A stretch of 6,539 nucleotides of DNA from the NCBI GenBank assembly GCA_026992375.1, contig JALXAF010000212.1, positions 1-6,539 of the forward strand, read 5' to 3'. Made by a program: the position numbers and the translations under genes. This document shows, in pieces, positions 1 to 4,463 of this stretch (positions within the stretch are counted from its first letter, which is position 1; every line of letters starts with the position of its first letter). Origin of the DNA: Anaerolineae bacterium (GTDB lineage Bacteria > Chloroflexota > Anaerolineae > J102). Under the pieces are notes generated by a model. It was given only the letters and a program-made list of their open reading frames with translations. It was not told the origin of the DNA and made no database searches.

Positions 1-231
1 GGCCTAAGCAATCGTCTGCGCGCCCTGGCCGACGAGCACGCCATCCCCTACAAGGTCGATATCTACCCCTACTACGGCTCCGATGGCGAGGCGTTTTGGC
101 GGGCGGGCGGCGATGTTCAGGTGGCGCTCATTGGCCCGGGCGTGGACGCCTCGCACAACTACGAGCGCACGCACATAGACGCGCTCGTCGGCGCGACGCG
201 GCTCATCCTGGCGTATCTGCTGGGCGAGTAG
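1..231 (+). CDS. M42-family metallopeptidase (SgcX/FrvX-like aminopeptidase), C-terminal fragment
   Basis: The frame is open from base 1 and ends at TAG 229-231, giving 76 visible residues; the N-terminal part lies outside the window. The fragment carries YYGSDGEAF (residues 24-32) and then ALIGPGVDASHNYERTH (42-58), followed by an amphipathic C-terminal helix ending in YLLGE. From family knowledge, M42 enzymes are dinuclear metal aminopeptidases or endoglucanase-annotated peptidases that assemble into large cytosolic shells, and the His after GPGVDAS (H52 here) sits where the last metal ligand lies. The GPGVDASH-YERTH form is typical of the SgcX/FrvX branch rather than the branch with an IPTRYIHSPVE-type motif. 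The gene ends in a repeat-filled gap with no convincing terminator. Assignment to M42 is fairly secure; the substrate cannot be inferred from this piece. Confidence 0.85.
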   Translation, partial: GLSNRLRALADEHAIPYKVDIYPYYGSDGEAFWRAGGDVQVALIGPGVDASHNYERTHIDALVGATRLILAYLLGE

Positions 232-257
232 CGCGGGTCTGCTATGAAAATAAAGTA

Positions 258-285
258 ATCAGTGATCAGTTATCAGTAATCAGTG
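258..285. repeat. Tandem heptad repeat, atcagtN x4
   Basis: Four consecutive 7-bp units (258-264, 265-271, 272-278, 279-285) read atcagt plus one variable base (g, t, a, g). Read on the other strand the unit is NACTGAT, related to the NACTGNN heptads at 1801-1828 just before the sugar kinase start. Short tandem heptamers of this kind are known as intergenic elements in cyanobacteria and other bacteria; the relation to those is inference. Confidence 0.8.
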
Positions 286-299
286 GAATTCTGCGAAGC

Positions 300-317
300 A
301 TCTGCGAAAATCTGCGT
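300..317. repeat. Short dispersed repeat, atctgcgaaaatctgcgt
   Basis: This 18-bp unit is itself a near-duplicate of atctgcg. It recurs at 1449-1466 in the same orientation with one difference (17/18). Both copies are followed within about 5-25 bases by a ctgcgttc...cattttc stretch, so the shared module is probably longer than 18 bp and degenerate. Confidence 0.6.
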
Positions 318-360
318 TCTCATTTTCATCGGTATCGGCGCGGGCTTGCCCGCCGTGGGA

Positions 361-486
361 CTGCTTTGAAAATAGAATGATCGCTGGTTGCTGAAGGTTG
401 GTAAAGCCCACGTTGGGCGAGTCTGCAACCGGCGTGATACGTGATGCGTAATCCGTAAAGGCGTTACGCATTACGCATTACGAATT
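361..486 (+). repeat. Long dispersed repeat, copy 1 (core plus heptad tail)
   Basis: The core (361-438) aligns base for base with the reverse complement of 5504-5580: in the first 60 positions 55 are identical, and the next 18 differ by one inserted base. The core contains a small hairpin, gccca-cgt-tgggc (406-418). The tail 433-486 is built of consecutive 7-bp units without loss of phase: cgtRatN-like units up to about 460, then gcattac-like units. This makes a perfect 9-bp inverted repeat, atgcgtaat (444-452) against attacgcat (470-478). Function is unknown; it resembles a non-coding, mobile or recombination-spread intergenic element. Confidence 0.85.
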
Positions 487-611
487 GGCTTCCCGCGCAG
501 TCCTGGCCGCGAGACATTTTTCAGCGGTATCGGAGAGCTGTTGTCCGTGTCGCCAATTGATCTCACGCAAAGAGAAAGCATTCAGATTAACCCGTATCGT
601 CTTTTTTCTCC

Positions 612-1355
612 ATGAAGGATCGATTTCTTCCACACCCCGTCACCATCCTGGGCGTGCCCGTGCATCCCGTCACCTTCGAGGGATTTCTCGACGCAGTGGC
701 CCGATTCATCGCCGAAGGCGATCCCCGCCAGATATGCACCGCCAACCCCGAATTCGTGATGACCGCCCAGCGTCAGCCCGAGTTCATGGCCGTGCTGCAA
801 AACGCGGATCTGGTGTTGCCGGACGGCGTGGGCCTGTTGTGGGCAGCGAGGCGGCTGGGGCGCCCGCTGCCCGAGCGGGTCACCGGCTCCGACGGCATTT
901 ATCTGCTGGCCGAGCGGGCCGCGCGGGAGGGCTGGACCATGTTTCTGCTGGGCGCGCAGCCGGGCGTGGCCGAGAAGACGGCCCGGATTTTACAAGAGCG
1001 TTTTCCGGGCCTGCGCGTGGCAGGAACGTATCCGGGCAGTCCGCGGGATGAGGATTACCCCGAAATCGTCCGCCGCATCAAGGACGCCCGTCCCGACATC
1101 CTGCTGGTGGCCTATGGCGCACCTCGGCAAGACCTCTGGATCGCCCGACACAAGGATGATCTGGATGTGGCGGTGAGCATGGGCGTTGGCGGGGCGTTCG
1201 ACTTCGTGGCGGGCGTGCAGAAACGGGCTCCGGCATGGCTCATCCGGCTGAACCTGGAATGGCTGTGGCGGTTGATCACCCAACCCTGGCGCTGGAAGCG
1301 TCAACTGGATTTACCCCGTTTCGCCTGGCGCGTGATAAGATCGATGGATGATTGA
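612..1355 (+). CDS. WecG/TagA/CpsF-family glycosyltransferase
   Basis: A 247-residue GT26-type enzyme of normal family length. Enzymes of this family transfer N-acetylmannosamine(uronic acid) or a related sugar from a UDP-sugar to an undecaprenyl-diphosphate-linked sugar at the inner membrane face, for teichoic acid, enterobacterial common antigen or capsule synthesis. Visible family motifs are TANPEF (43-48), NADLVLPDGVG (64-74, with the Asp residues of the active site), RVTGSD (89-94), FLLGAQPGVAE (111-121), GAPRQDLW (169-176; the family norm is GxPkQExW, so Asp replaces Glu), GVGGAFDFVAG (191-201), KRAP (204-207) and a Trp/Arg-rich end from EWLWRL (216-221) to about 231 that fits membrane association. 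ATG 612 is the only sensible start because the domain begins soon after it, but no Shine-Dalgarno is seen upstream (a pyrimidine run precedes ATG). Acceptor and donor sugars cannot be told from sequence. No other glycan gene adjoins it apart from the sugar kinase downstream, across a 475-bp gap. Confidence 0.93.
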   Translation: MKDRFLPHPVTILGVPVHPVTFEGFLDAVARFIAEGDPRQICTANPEFVMTAQRQPEFMAVLQNADLVLPDGVGLLWAARRLGRPLPERVTGSDGIYLLAERAAREGWTMFLLGAQPGVAEKTARILQERFPGLRVAGTYPGSPRDEDYPEIVRRIKDARPDILLVAYGAPRQDLWIARHKDDLDVAVSMGVGGAFDFVAGVQKRAPAWLIRLNLEWLWRLITQPWRWKRQLDLPRFAWRVIRSMDD

Positions 1356-1371
1356 CGAACCGGCTATCTGA

Positions 1372-1400
1372 CAACTGTTCCGTAAATAGAACGCAGATGA
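1372..1400 (+). repeat. Dispersed repeat unit, actgttc + gtaaatagaacgcagatga
   Basis: Bases 1382-1400 match the reverse complement of 5371-5389 in 18 of 19 positions, and the preceding aactgttc matches the gactgctc there. It starts 17 bases after the glycosyltransferase stop. The same actgttc/actgctt string opens the long repeat cores at 361 and 5580, so the modules seem to be joined in different combinations. Confidence 0.65.
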
Positions 1401-1448
1401 CGCAGAAAAAGCTGATATATGCAGATAAAAACAGACAAAATCAAAACA

Positions 1449-1466
1449 ATCTGCGAAAATCTGTGT
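1449..1466. repeat. Short dispersed repeat, atctgcgaaaatctgtgt
   Basis: Second copy of the unit at 300-317, same orientation, 17 of 18 bases identical. It is followed by gcat and then a ctgcgttccattttcg stretch like the bases after the first copy. Confidence 0.6.
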
Positions 1467-1510
1467 GCATCAGAGGTTTCTGCGTTCCATTTTCGTTCGT
1501 TAGGTGGTGA

Positions 1511-1533
1511 GCAGCCGCTTATGGTGACTGTTC
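1511..1533 (+). repeat. Dispersed 23-bp unit (gcagccgct...actgttc), copy 1
   Basis: It matches 1786-1808 in 20 of 23 positions, same orientation, and the reverse complement of 5391-5413 in about 18-19 of 23. The unit leads directly into the diverged long-repeat core that starts at 1528. Confidence 0.7.
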
Positions 1534-1635
1534 CATCAATAGAGCGTTAACGCTGCCTGAAAAAAGCCGCGAAGCAAAACCCGTGCGAGGCTGCAACGAA
1601 CGTGATGCGTGATACGTGAGGTCATTACGCATCTG
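1528..1635 (+). repeat. Long dispersed repeat, diverged copy 3
   Basis: The order of landmarks is the same as in copies 1 and 2: ctgttcc, an aatagagcg segment (aatagaatg in the others), caaaaccc, ctgcaac (1591-1597), then heptads cgtgatg, cgtgata, cgtgagg and tcattac in phase from 1601 to 1628. The core is strongly diverged with an indel in the hairpin part, but the heptad tail keeps both its 7-bp phase and the switch from cgtgatN to the reverse form. Boundaries are approximate. Confidence 0.6.
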
Positions 1636-1652
1636 AAAATAGCCGTTGTTAT

Positions 1653-1753
1653 GTCATCTAGAAGGAGCGTAGCGACCAAAAGCATGTTCTGAGTCTGCCG
1701 AAGGGAATCCTCCATTTGCAGAAGATGAGATTCCTCGCTTCGCTCAGAATGAC
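1653..1753. repeat. GTCAT-ended imperfect inverted repeat element, copy A
   Basis: The left end gtcat (1653-1657) and right end atgac (1749-1753) enclose about 100 bp. The right arm read in reverse is gtcattctgagcgaagcgag followed by gaatctc, a sequence type recurring in many bacterial genomes as part of small palindromic elements. The left arm is a decayed version (gtcat...aggagcgtagcgacc), and an inner gaatcctcc lies opposite gagattcctc. Likely a non-autonomous mobile palindromic element or its remnant; no coding capacity. Confidence 0.65.
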
Positions 1754-1755
1754 AC

Positions 1756-1773
1756 ATGAAAATCGATTTTCAT
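1756..1773. repeat. Perfect 18-bp palindrome, atgaaaatcgattttcat
   Basis: The 18 bases equal their own reverse complement without a spacer. It starts two bases after the GTCAT element and lies 57 bp before the kinase ATG. It could be an operator for a dimeric regulator, a cruciform, or simply a junction of two repeat modules, since cattttc also occurs in the repeats near 320 and 1489. It creates the upstream in-frame ATG at 1756 that falsely lengthens the kinase. Confidence 0.6.
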
Positions 1774-1785
1774 TCCTACCGGCGT

Positions 1786-1828
1786 GCAGCCGCTCATGAC
1801 GACTGTTCACTGAACACTGACTACTGCC
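1786..1828 (+). repeat. 23-bp unit copy 2 plus NACTGNN heptad tract abutting the kinase start
   Basis: Bases 1786-1808 are the second copy of the unit at 1511-1533. From 1801 to 1828 four 7-bp units gactgtt, cactgaa, cactgac and tactgcc follow in phase, ending two bases before the kinase ATG at 1831. The heptads are the reverse-strand form of the atcagtN tract at 258-285. Repeat DNA thus reaches the translation start, leaving no Shine-Dalgarno sequence. Confidence 0.65.
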
Positions 1829-1830
1829 CC

Positions 1831-2808
1831 ATGTCCTCCCCTCCTCCCCTCTCCGCCCGTCTCGCTGGCCTGCGCATACTCATCGCGGGCGATCTGGTAC
1901 TGGATGAATATCTCATCGGGCGGGTGAGCAGACTGAGCCGGGAAGCGCCCGTGCCGGTGCTGGAGCAGACTCGGGTGCGGCATGTGCCCGGCGGCGCAGC
2001 CAATCCCGCGGTCAACATCCGCAGCATGGGCGCGCAAGCGGTGCTGGCGGGCCTGTTGGGCGATGACGATGCGGCCCGGATTCTGCGCGAGCTGCTGGAG
2101 GCCCGAGGCGTCGATCTGGCGGGCGTCATCACCGATCCCGACCGCCCCACCACCCACAAGATCCGGCTGGTGGCCGAGGGCGCTTACGTCTTCGCCCATC
2201 ATCTGGCCCGGGTGGATCGCCTCTCTCGCACGCCCGTGAGCGGCGACCGGGAGCAGCGCCTGTGCGATCGCATTCGCGCGGCATTGCCCGGCGTGAACGC
2301 GGTGTTGGTCTCGGATTATCGATTGGGCGTGGTCACGCCCGCGGTGGTGGAAGCCGTGCGGGCGGCAGCCGCGGAGGGGGGTGCGCTCACCGCGGTGGAC
2401 ACCCAGGGCAATCTGGCGGCCTTCCGCGGCTTCGATGTGCTGCGCTGCAACGCCCGGGAGGCCATGAGCTATCTTGGCCGCGAGTTGACTGACGACAGCG
2501 GGTACGAAAAGGCGCTGCGGGACATCCAGGGAGAACTGGCGGCCCGTTCGGTTATCATCACCCGCGGAGCCGAGGGCGTGTCGGCCATCGACGAGACGGG
2601 CCAGGTCTTTCATCTCCCCGCCAGCAACCGCACCCAAGTGTTCGATGTGACCGGCGCGGGGGATGTGTTTATCGCGGTGGTAACGCTGATGCGCGCGCTG
2701 GGGCTCGATATCCGCACTGCGGTGATGTATGGAAATCGGGCTGCAGGCGTGGCCGTGACTCGGCTGGGGAATGTAGCCGTGCGGCCGACCGATCTGGACA
2801 TGGCCTGA
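1831..2808 (+). CDS. rfaE1: PfkB-family sugar kinase, D-glycero-D-manno-heptose-7-phosphate kinase-like (RfaE1/HldE domain I)
   Basis: A 325-residue ribokinase-fold enzyme, the length of a stand-alone RfaE1 (bifunctional HldE is about 475 and adds a cytidylyltransferase, absent here). The family reaction is ATP-dependent phosphorylation of heptose 7-phosphate at C1, towards ADP- or GDP-heptose. Visible motifs: ILIAGDLVLDEY (16-27), SREAPVPV (36-43) typical of the RfaE group, PGGAAN (53-58, substrate glycines), ARVD (the RfaE-type LRVD site), VSDY, DTQG, and the ATP/anion-hole signature DVTGAGD (272-278) with catalytic base D278. The frame continues upstream to ATG 1756, but those 25 codons are repeat DNA without family similarity, so ATG 1831 is chosen; it lacks a Shine-Dalgarno. 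Downstream is a convergent gene. Family is secure, exact sugar less so: related kinases act on other phosphosugars, and heptose use in a probable Chloroflexota would be for surface glycans rather than classical LPS. Confidence 0.85.
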   Translation: MSSPPPLSARLAGLRILIAGDLVLDEYLIGRVSRLSREAPVPVLEQTRVRHVPGGAANPAVNIRSMGAQAVLAGLLGDDDAARILRELLEARGVDLAGVITDPDRPTTHKIRLVAEGAYVFAHHLARVDRLSRTPVSGDREQRLCDRIRAALPGVNAVLVSDYRLGVVTPAVVEAVRAAAAEGGALTAVDTQGNLAAFRGFDVLRCNAREAMSYLGRELTDDSGYEKALRDIQGELAARSVIITRGAEGVSAIDETGQVFHLPASNRTQVFDVTGAGDVFIAVVTLMRALGLDIRTAVMYGNRAAGVAVTRLGNVAVRPTDLDMA

Positions 2809-2810
2809 GT

Positions 2811-2828
2811 GTGCGATCGAAATCGCAC
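2811..2828 (+). terminator. Hairpin directly after the sugar kinase stop
   Basis: gtgcgat (2811-2817) pairs perfectly with atcgcac (2822-2828) around a cgaa tetraloop, starting two bases after TGA 2806-2808. It could end or protect the kinase mRNA. No T run follows, so it is not a standard intrinsic terminator, and the role is inferred from position only. Confidence 0.4.
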
Positions 2829-2894
2829 CGTCAACCTACGCCCCGCATCTTGTGAAATTTGATGTAGTTCCTCACCCAAACCGATCTTTGCAAT

Positions 2895-2928
2895 CTCCTC
2901 CCCCGCTCCGAGACGAACGGGGGAGGAG
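2895..2928. terminator. GC-rich 11-bp stem-loop in the convergent gap
   Basis: ctcctcccccg (2895-2905) and cgggggaggag (2918-2928) are perfect reverse complements with a 12-base loop. This is the strongest hairpin in the gap and sits where both converging transcripts could end. Neither strand has a T tract after it. It might instead be a dispersed palindromic repeat unit. Confidence 0.4.
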
Positions 2929-3014
2929 GCAAGTCCTCAAGAGACTGAATTCATTCGGCCATCGCCCATCGCCAGCCCAAAGCGTCGACTAAAGTCATGC
3001 TATTGAGCCTTGCG

Positions 3015-3051
3015 GGCTGAAGGGTGACCTGCGTCGTCCGGCCTTTCAGCC
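3015..3051. repeat. Imperfect inverted repeat, ggctgaagg / cctttcagcc
   Basis: ggctgaagg (3015-3023) can pair with 3043-3051 over nine positions, one a G-T wobble, with a 19-base loop. It lies about 120-155 bp beyond the end of the lipoprotein gene. No T run; role unknown. Confidence 0.35.
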
Positions 3052-3171
3052 GAACTGCGGAAGAAGAACGTGGGTTTGGAGAAGAATTCCCCTGTGAACT
3101 ACCACTATTCTCTCGGCGTCCTCCGTATCTGCGTGATAAAATGACTTTTTAGTGGAGGCAAGAGTTGGCGT

Positions 3172-4368
3172 TTATTGGCAGGGAGGCTCGGCTTCGGGGA
3201 TTTCGCCCTTGACGCCCTGGAAGAACCACTTCATGGAGAGCAGTTGCTCGTCGGTCAGGGTCTCGCCGTCCTTCACAGCCACACAACCGCTCTGGGCGTT
3301 GATGGGGCCATCTGCGGGATTGAATTTGCCGTCGATCATGGCCTGCTTGAGCTCGTTCACTTTGGCCTTGATCTCATCGGTGGCCGCGGGGCCGAACTTG
3401 AAGTCCACGATGCCGCTTTCCACACCCGGCCAGCGGCCCTTGGGCTTGAAGGTGCCATCGCGCACTTCTTCGATGATCTCGGCGTAGGCGGGGCCCCAAT
3501 TCCAGTGAGGCACGCCAATGCAGCCATCGCCAGCGTTGTCACAGGCGTTGGAGCTATCGTAGGCCATGCCCCACTTGCCAGCTTCGCTGGCGGCCTGCAC
3601 CGGACCCGGCGTGTCAGCGCCGGTGACGATGACGTCGTTGCCCGCGCTCAGCAGGGTCTCGGCGGCCTGACGCTCAGTGGGAGGATCGAACCAGGTGTTG
3701 ATCCACACGACCTGCACCTCAGCATCGGGATTCACCGAGCGGGCGCCTTTCGTCACCATGTTGATATGGCGGATAACCTCGGGGATGGGGAAAGGCGCCA
3801 CATAACCGATCTTGCCGGTCTCCGATTTCATGGCCGCGGCCACGCCCGCCAGATACTTCATCTGATACATGCGGCCGAAGAGATTGTCGAAATTGGTGTC
3901 GTTCTTCTTATAGCCGGAAATATGGATAAAAACGGTGTTGGGGAATTCCTCCGCCACGGTTGCGGTGGCGTCCATATAACCAAAGGACGTAGTGAAGATG
4001 ACGTTATAGCCTTTTTGGGCCAGATCGCGGATCACGCGCTCCGCGTCAGCGCCTTCGGGCACCGATTCGATGTAGGTGGTCTCCACGTTGGGCACATTCT
4101 TTTCTACATAGAGCCGCCCCTGATCATGAGCATAGGTCCAACCGCCATCGCCGATAGGCCCAACATAGACCCAGGCCGCCTTGATGAGCTTGGGCTCTTC
4201 CGACTTGGGCGCTTCGGTGGCCGCGGGCTGGGCTGGAGCCTCGGTGGCCGCGGGTTTCGCCTCTGCCGGCGCTTGTGTGGGCGCCGACTGACCGCCACAC
4301 GCCGCCAGCAACAACGCCAAAGCGGCAATCAAAACGACAACAATCACTACCTTGTTAAGTTTCTTCAT
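3172..4368 (-). CDS. BMP/PnrA-like ABC-transporter substrate-binding lipoprotein
   Basis: A 398-residue exported lipoprotein. The N-terminus is a type II signal peptide: MKKLNK, a hydrophobic stretch 7-23, then lipobox LAAC with the lipidated Cys at 24. A flexible Ala/Pro/Thr/Glu linker (27-60) containing PAATEAP twice follows. The basic-membrane-protein domain (PF02608 type) starts at about 62: AAWVYVGPIGDGGWTYAHDQGR (64-85) is the family's ligand-site opening, then NVIFTTSFGYMD, GRMYQMKYLAG, KIGYVAPFPIPEVIRHIN, DVIVTGADTPGPVQAA and WNWGPAY. Known members bind purine nucleosides (PnrA/TmpC) or related ligands for an ABC importer; no ATPase or permease gene is in the window, so this is an orphan here. 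A Cys pair (CDNAGDGC) and a near-terminal Cys could form disulfides outside the cell. ATG 4368 is fixed by the signal peptide and an AAGGAGG seven bases upstream. It has its own promoter just after tmk. Ligand not determinable. Confidence 0.93.
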   Translation of the reverse strand: MKKLNKVVIVVVLIAALALLLAACGGQSAPTQAPAEAKPAATEAPAQPAATEAPKSEEPKLIKAAWVYVGPIGDGGWTYAHDQGRLYVEKNVPNVETTYIESVPEGADAERVIRDLAQKGYNVIFTTSFGYMDATATVAEEFPNTVFIHISGYKKNDTNFDNLFGRMYQMKYLAGVAAAMKSETGKIGYVAPFPIPEVIRHINMVTKGARSVNPDAEVQVVWINTWFDPPTERQAAETLLSAGNDVIVTGADTPGPVQAASEAGKWGMAYDSSNACDNAGDGCIGVPHWNWGPAYAEIIEEVRDGTFKPKGRWPGVESGIVDFKFGPAATDEIKAKVNELKQAMIDGKFNPADGPINAQSGCVAVKDGETLTDEQLLSMKWFFQGVKGEIPEAEPPCQ

Positions 4369-4375
4369 TCTTACT

Positions 4376-4382
4376 CCTCCTT
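4376..4382 (-). promoter_or_regulatory. Consensus Shine-Dalgarno for the BMP lipoprotein
   Basis: On the minus strand AAGGAGG lies seven bases before ATG 4368, an ideal spacing. It is the only strong ribosome binding site in the window; the glycosyltransferase, sugar kinase and tmk starts have none. This suggests high translation of the lipoprotein. Confidence 0.85.
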
Positions 4383-4409
4383 AAGGAAGTAGCGAGAAAA
4401 TGGACAATA

Positions 4410-4427
4410 GTATGGTTGCTTCCATAC
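4410..4427 (-). promoter_or_regulatory. Inverted repeat in the 5'UTR/start region of the BMP lipoprotein
   Basis: gtatgg (4410-4415) and ccatac (4422-4427) are perfect reverse complements with a 6-base spacer. On the minus strand it begins seven bases after the -10 box, so it covers the expected transcription start and first bases of the mRNA. Position suits a repressor operator or a 5' stabilising hairpin; no regulator is identified. Confidence 0.45.
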
Positions 4428-4433
4428 CGTTTG

Positions 4434-4463
4434 ACTATACCTTGAAAAACAAGCGATTGTCAA
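4434..4463 (-). promoter_or_regulatory. Sigma-70-type promoter of the BMP lipoprotein, overlapping the tmk stop
   Basis: On the minus strand TTGACA (4463-4458) and TATAGT (4439-4434) are separated by 18 bases. The -35 is a perfect consensus and the -10 matches TATAAT in five of six positions. The TGA inside TTGACA (4462-4460) is also the tmk stop codon. The predicted start site lies near 4427, giving a leader of about 60 bases with the Shine-Dalgarno near its end. Confidence 0.75.

Larger units (their letters stand above)
232..611. other. Repeat-filled intergenic region between M42 peptidase and glycosyltransferase
   Basis: No credible gene is seen in these 380 bases. They hold an atcagtN heptad tract (258-285), a tctgcgaaaatctgcgt unit (300-317), and a long module with heptad tail (361-486). 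The last ~125 bases (487-611) match no other part of the window well, and the glycosyltransferase promoter should lie here or further upstream. No clear -35/-10 pair was found; a weak TTGATC near 557 has no good partner. Confidence 0.6.
1356..1830. other. Repeat mosaic between glycosyltransferase and sugar kinase
   Basis: These 475 bases are almost wholly repeat modules, listed separately: an aatagaacgcag unit, an atctgcgaaaatctgtgt unit, two copies of a gcagccgct-type unit, a diverged copy of the long repeat, a GTCAT-ended inverted repeat, an 18-bp palindrome and a heptad tract that runs to the kinase ATG. No gene, tRNA or clear terminator is seen. The distance makes co-transcription of the two genes uncertain. 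Confidence 0.65.
2809..3171. other. Convergent intergenic region with three stem-loops
   Basis: These 363 bases separate the ends of the kinase (plus) and lipoprotein (minus) genes. No ORF of merit and none of the long repeat modules are seen. It holds a 7-bp hairpin beside the kinase stop, a GC-rich 11-bp stem and an imperfect 9-bp stem, listed separately, plus a small GACT-AA-AGTC palindrome (2987-2996). None has a T tract on either strand, so termination of the two converging transcripts is not explained by classical intrinsic terminators. Confidence 0.6.

Noticed and set aside
258..486. CRISPR-like array
   Set aside because: Units are 7 bp with no unique spacers of constant length and no cas genes; they are tandem heptads and dispersed repeats.
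485..1051. 188-codon plus-strand frame overlapping the glycosyltransferase
   Set aside because: An Arg/Gly/Ala-rich out-of-frame translation of the same DNA; the 612-1355 frame has all GT26 motifs.
1807..2637. 276-codon minus-strand frame opposite the sugar kinase
   Set aside because: The plus frame carries the full PfkB motif set; the antisense product is His/Arg/Gly-rich without family features.
3122..3146. Possible -10-like gataaaat near the end of the convergent gap
   Set aside because: It would face the 3' end of the lipoprotein gene on the plus strand with no gene to serve and no paired -35.
2809..3171. tRNA or structured RNA in the convergent gap
   Set aside because: No cloverleaf with a TTCGA-type T loop or CCA-end arrangement was found; only simple stem-loops.
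3175..4392. Long open frame of 405 codons on the plus strand opposite the lipoprotein gene
   Set aside because: It is the antisense shadow of the lipoprotein gene, with Gly/His/Ile-rich low-complexity translation and no recognisable motif; the minus-strand frame has signal peptide, lipobox, family motifs, promoter and SD.
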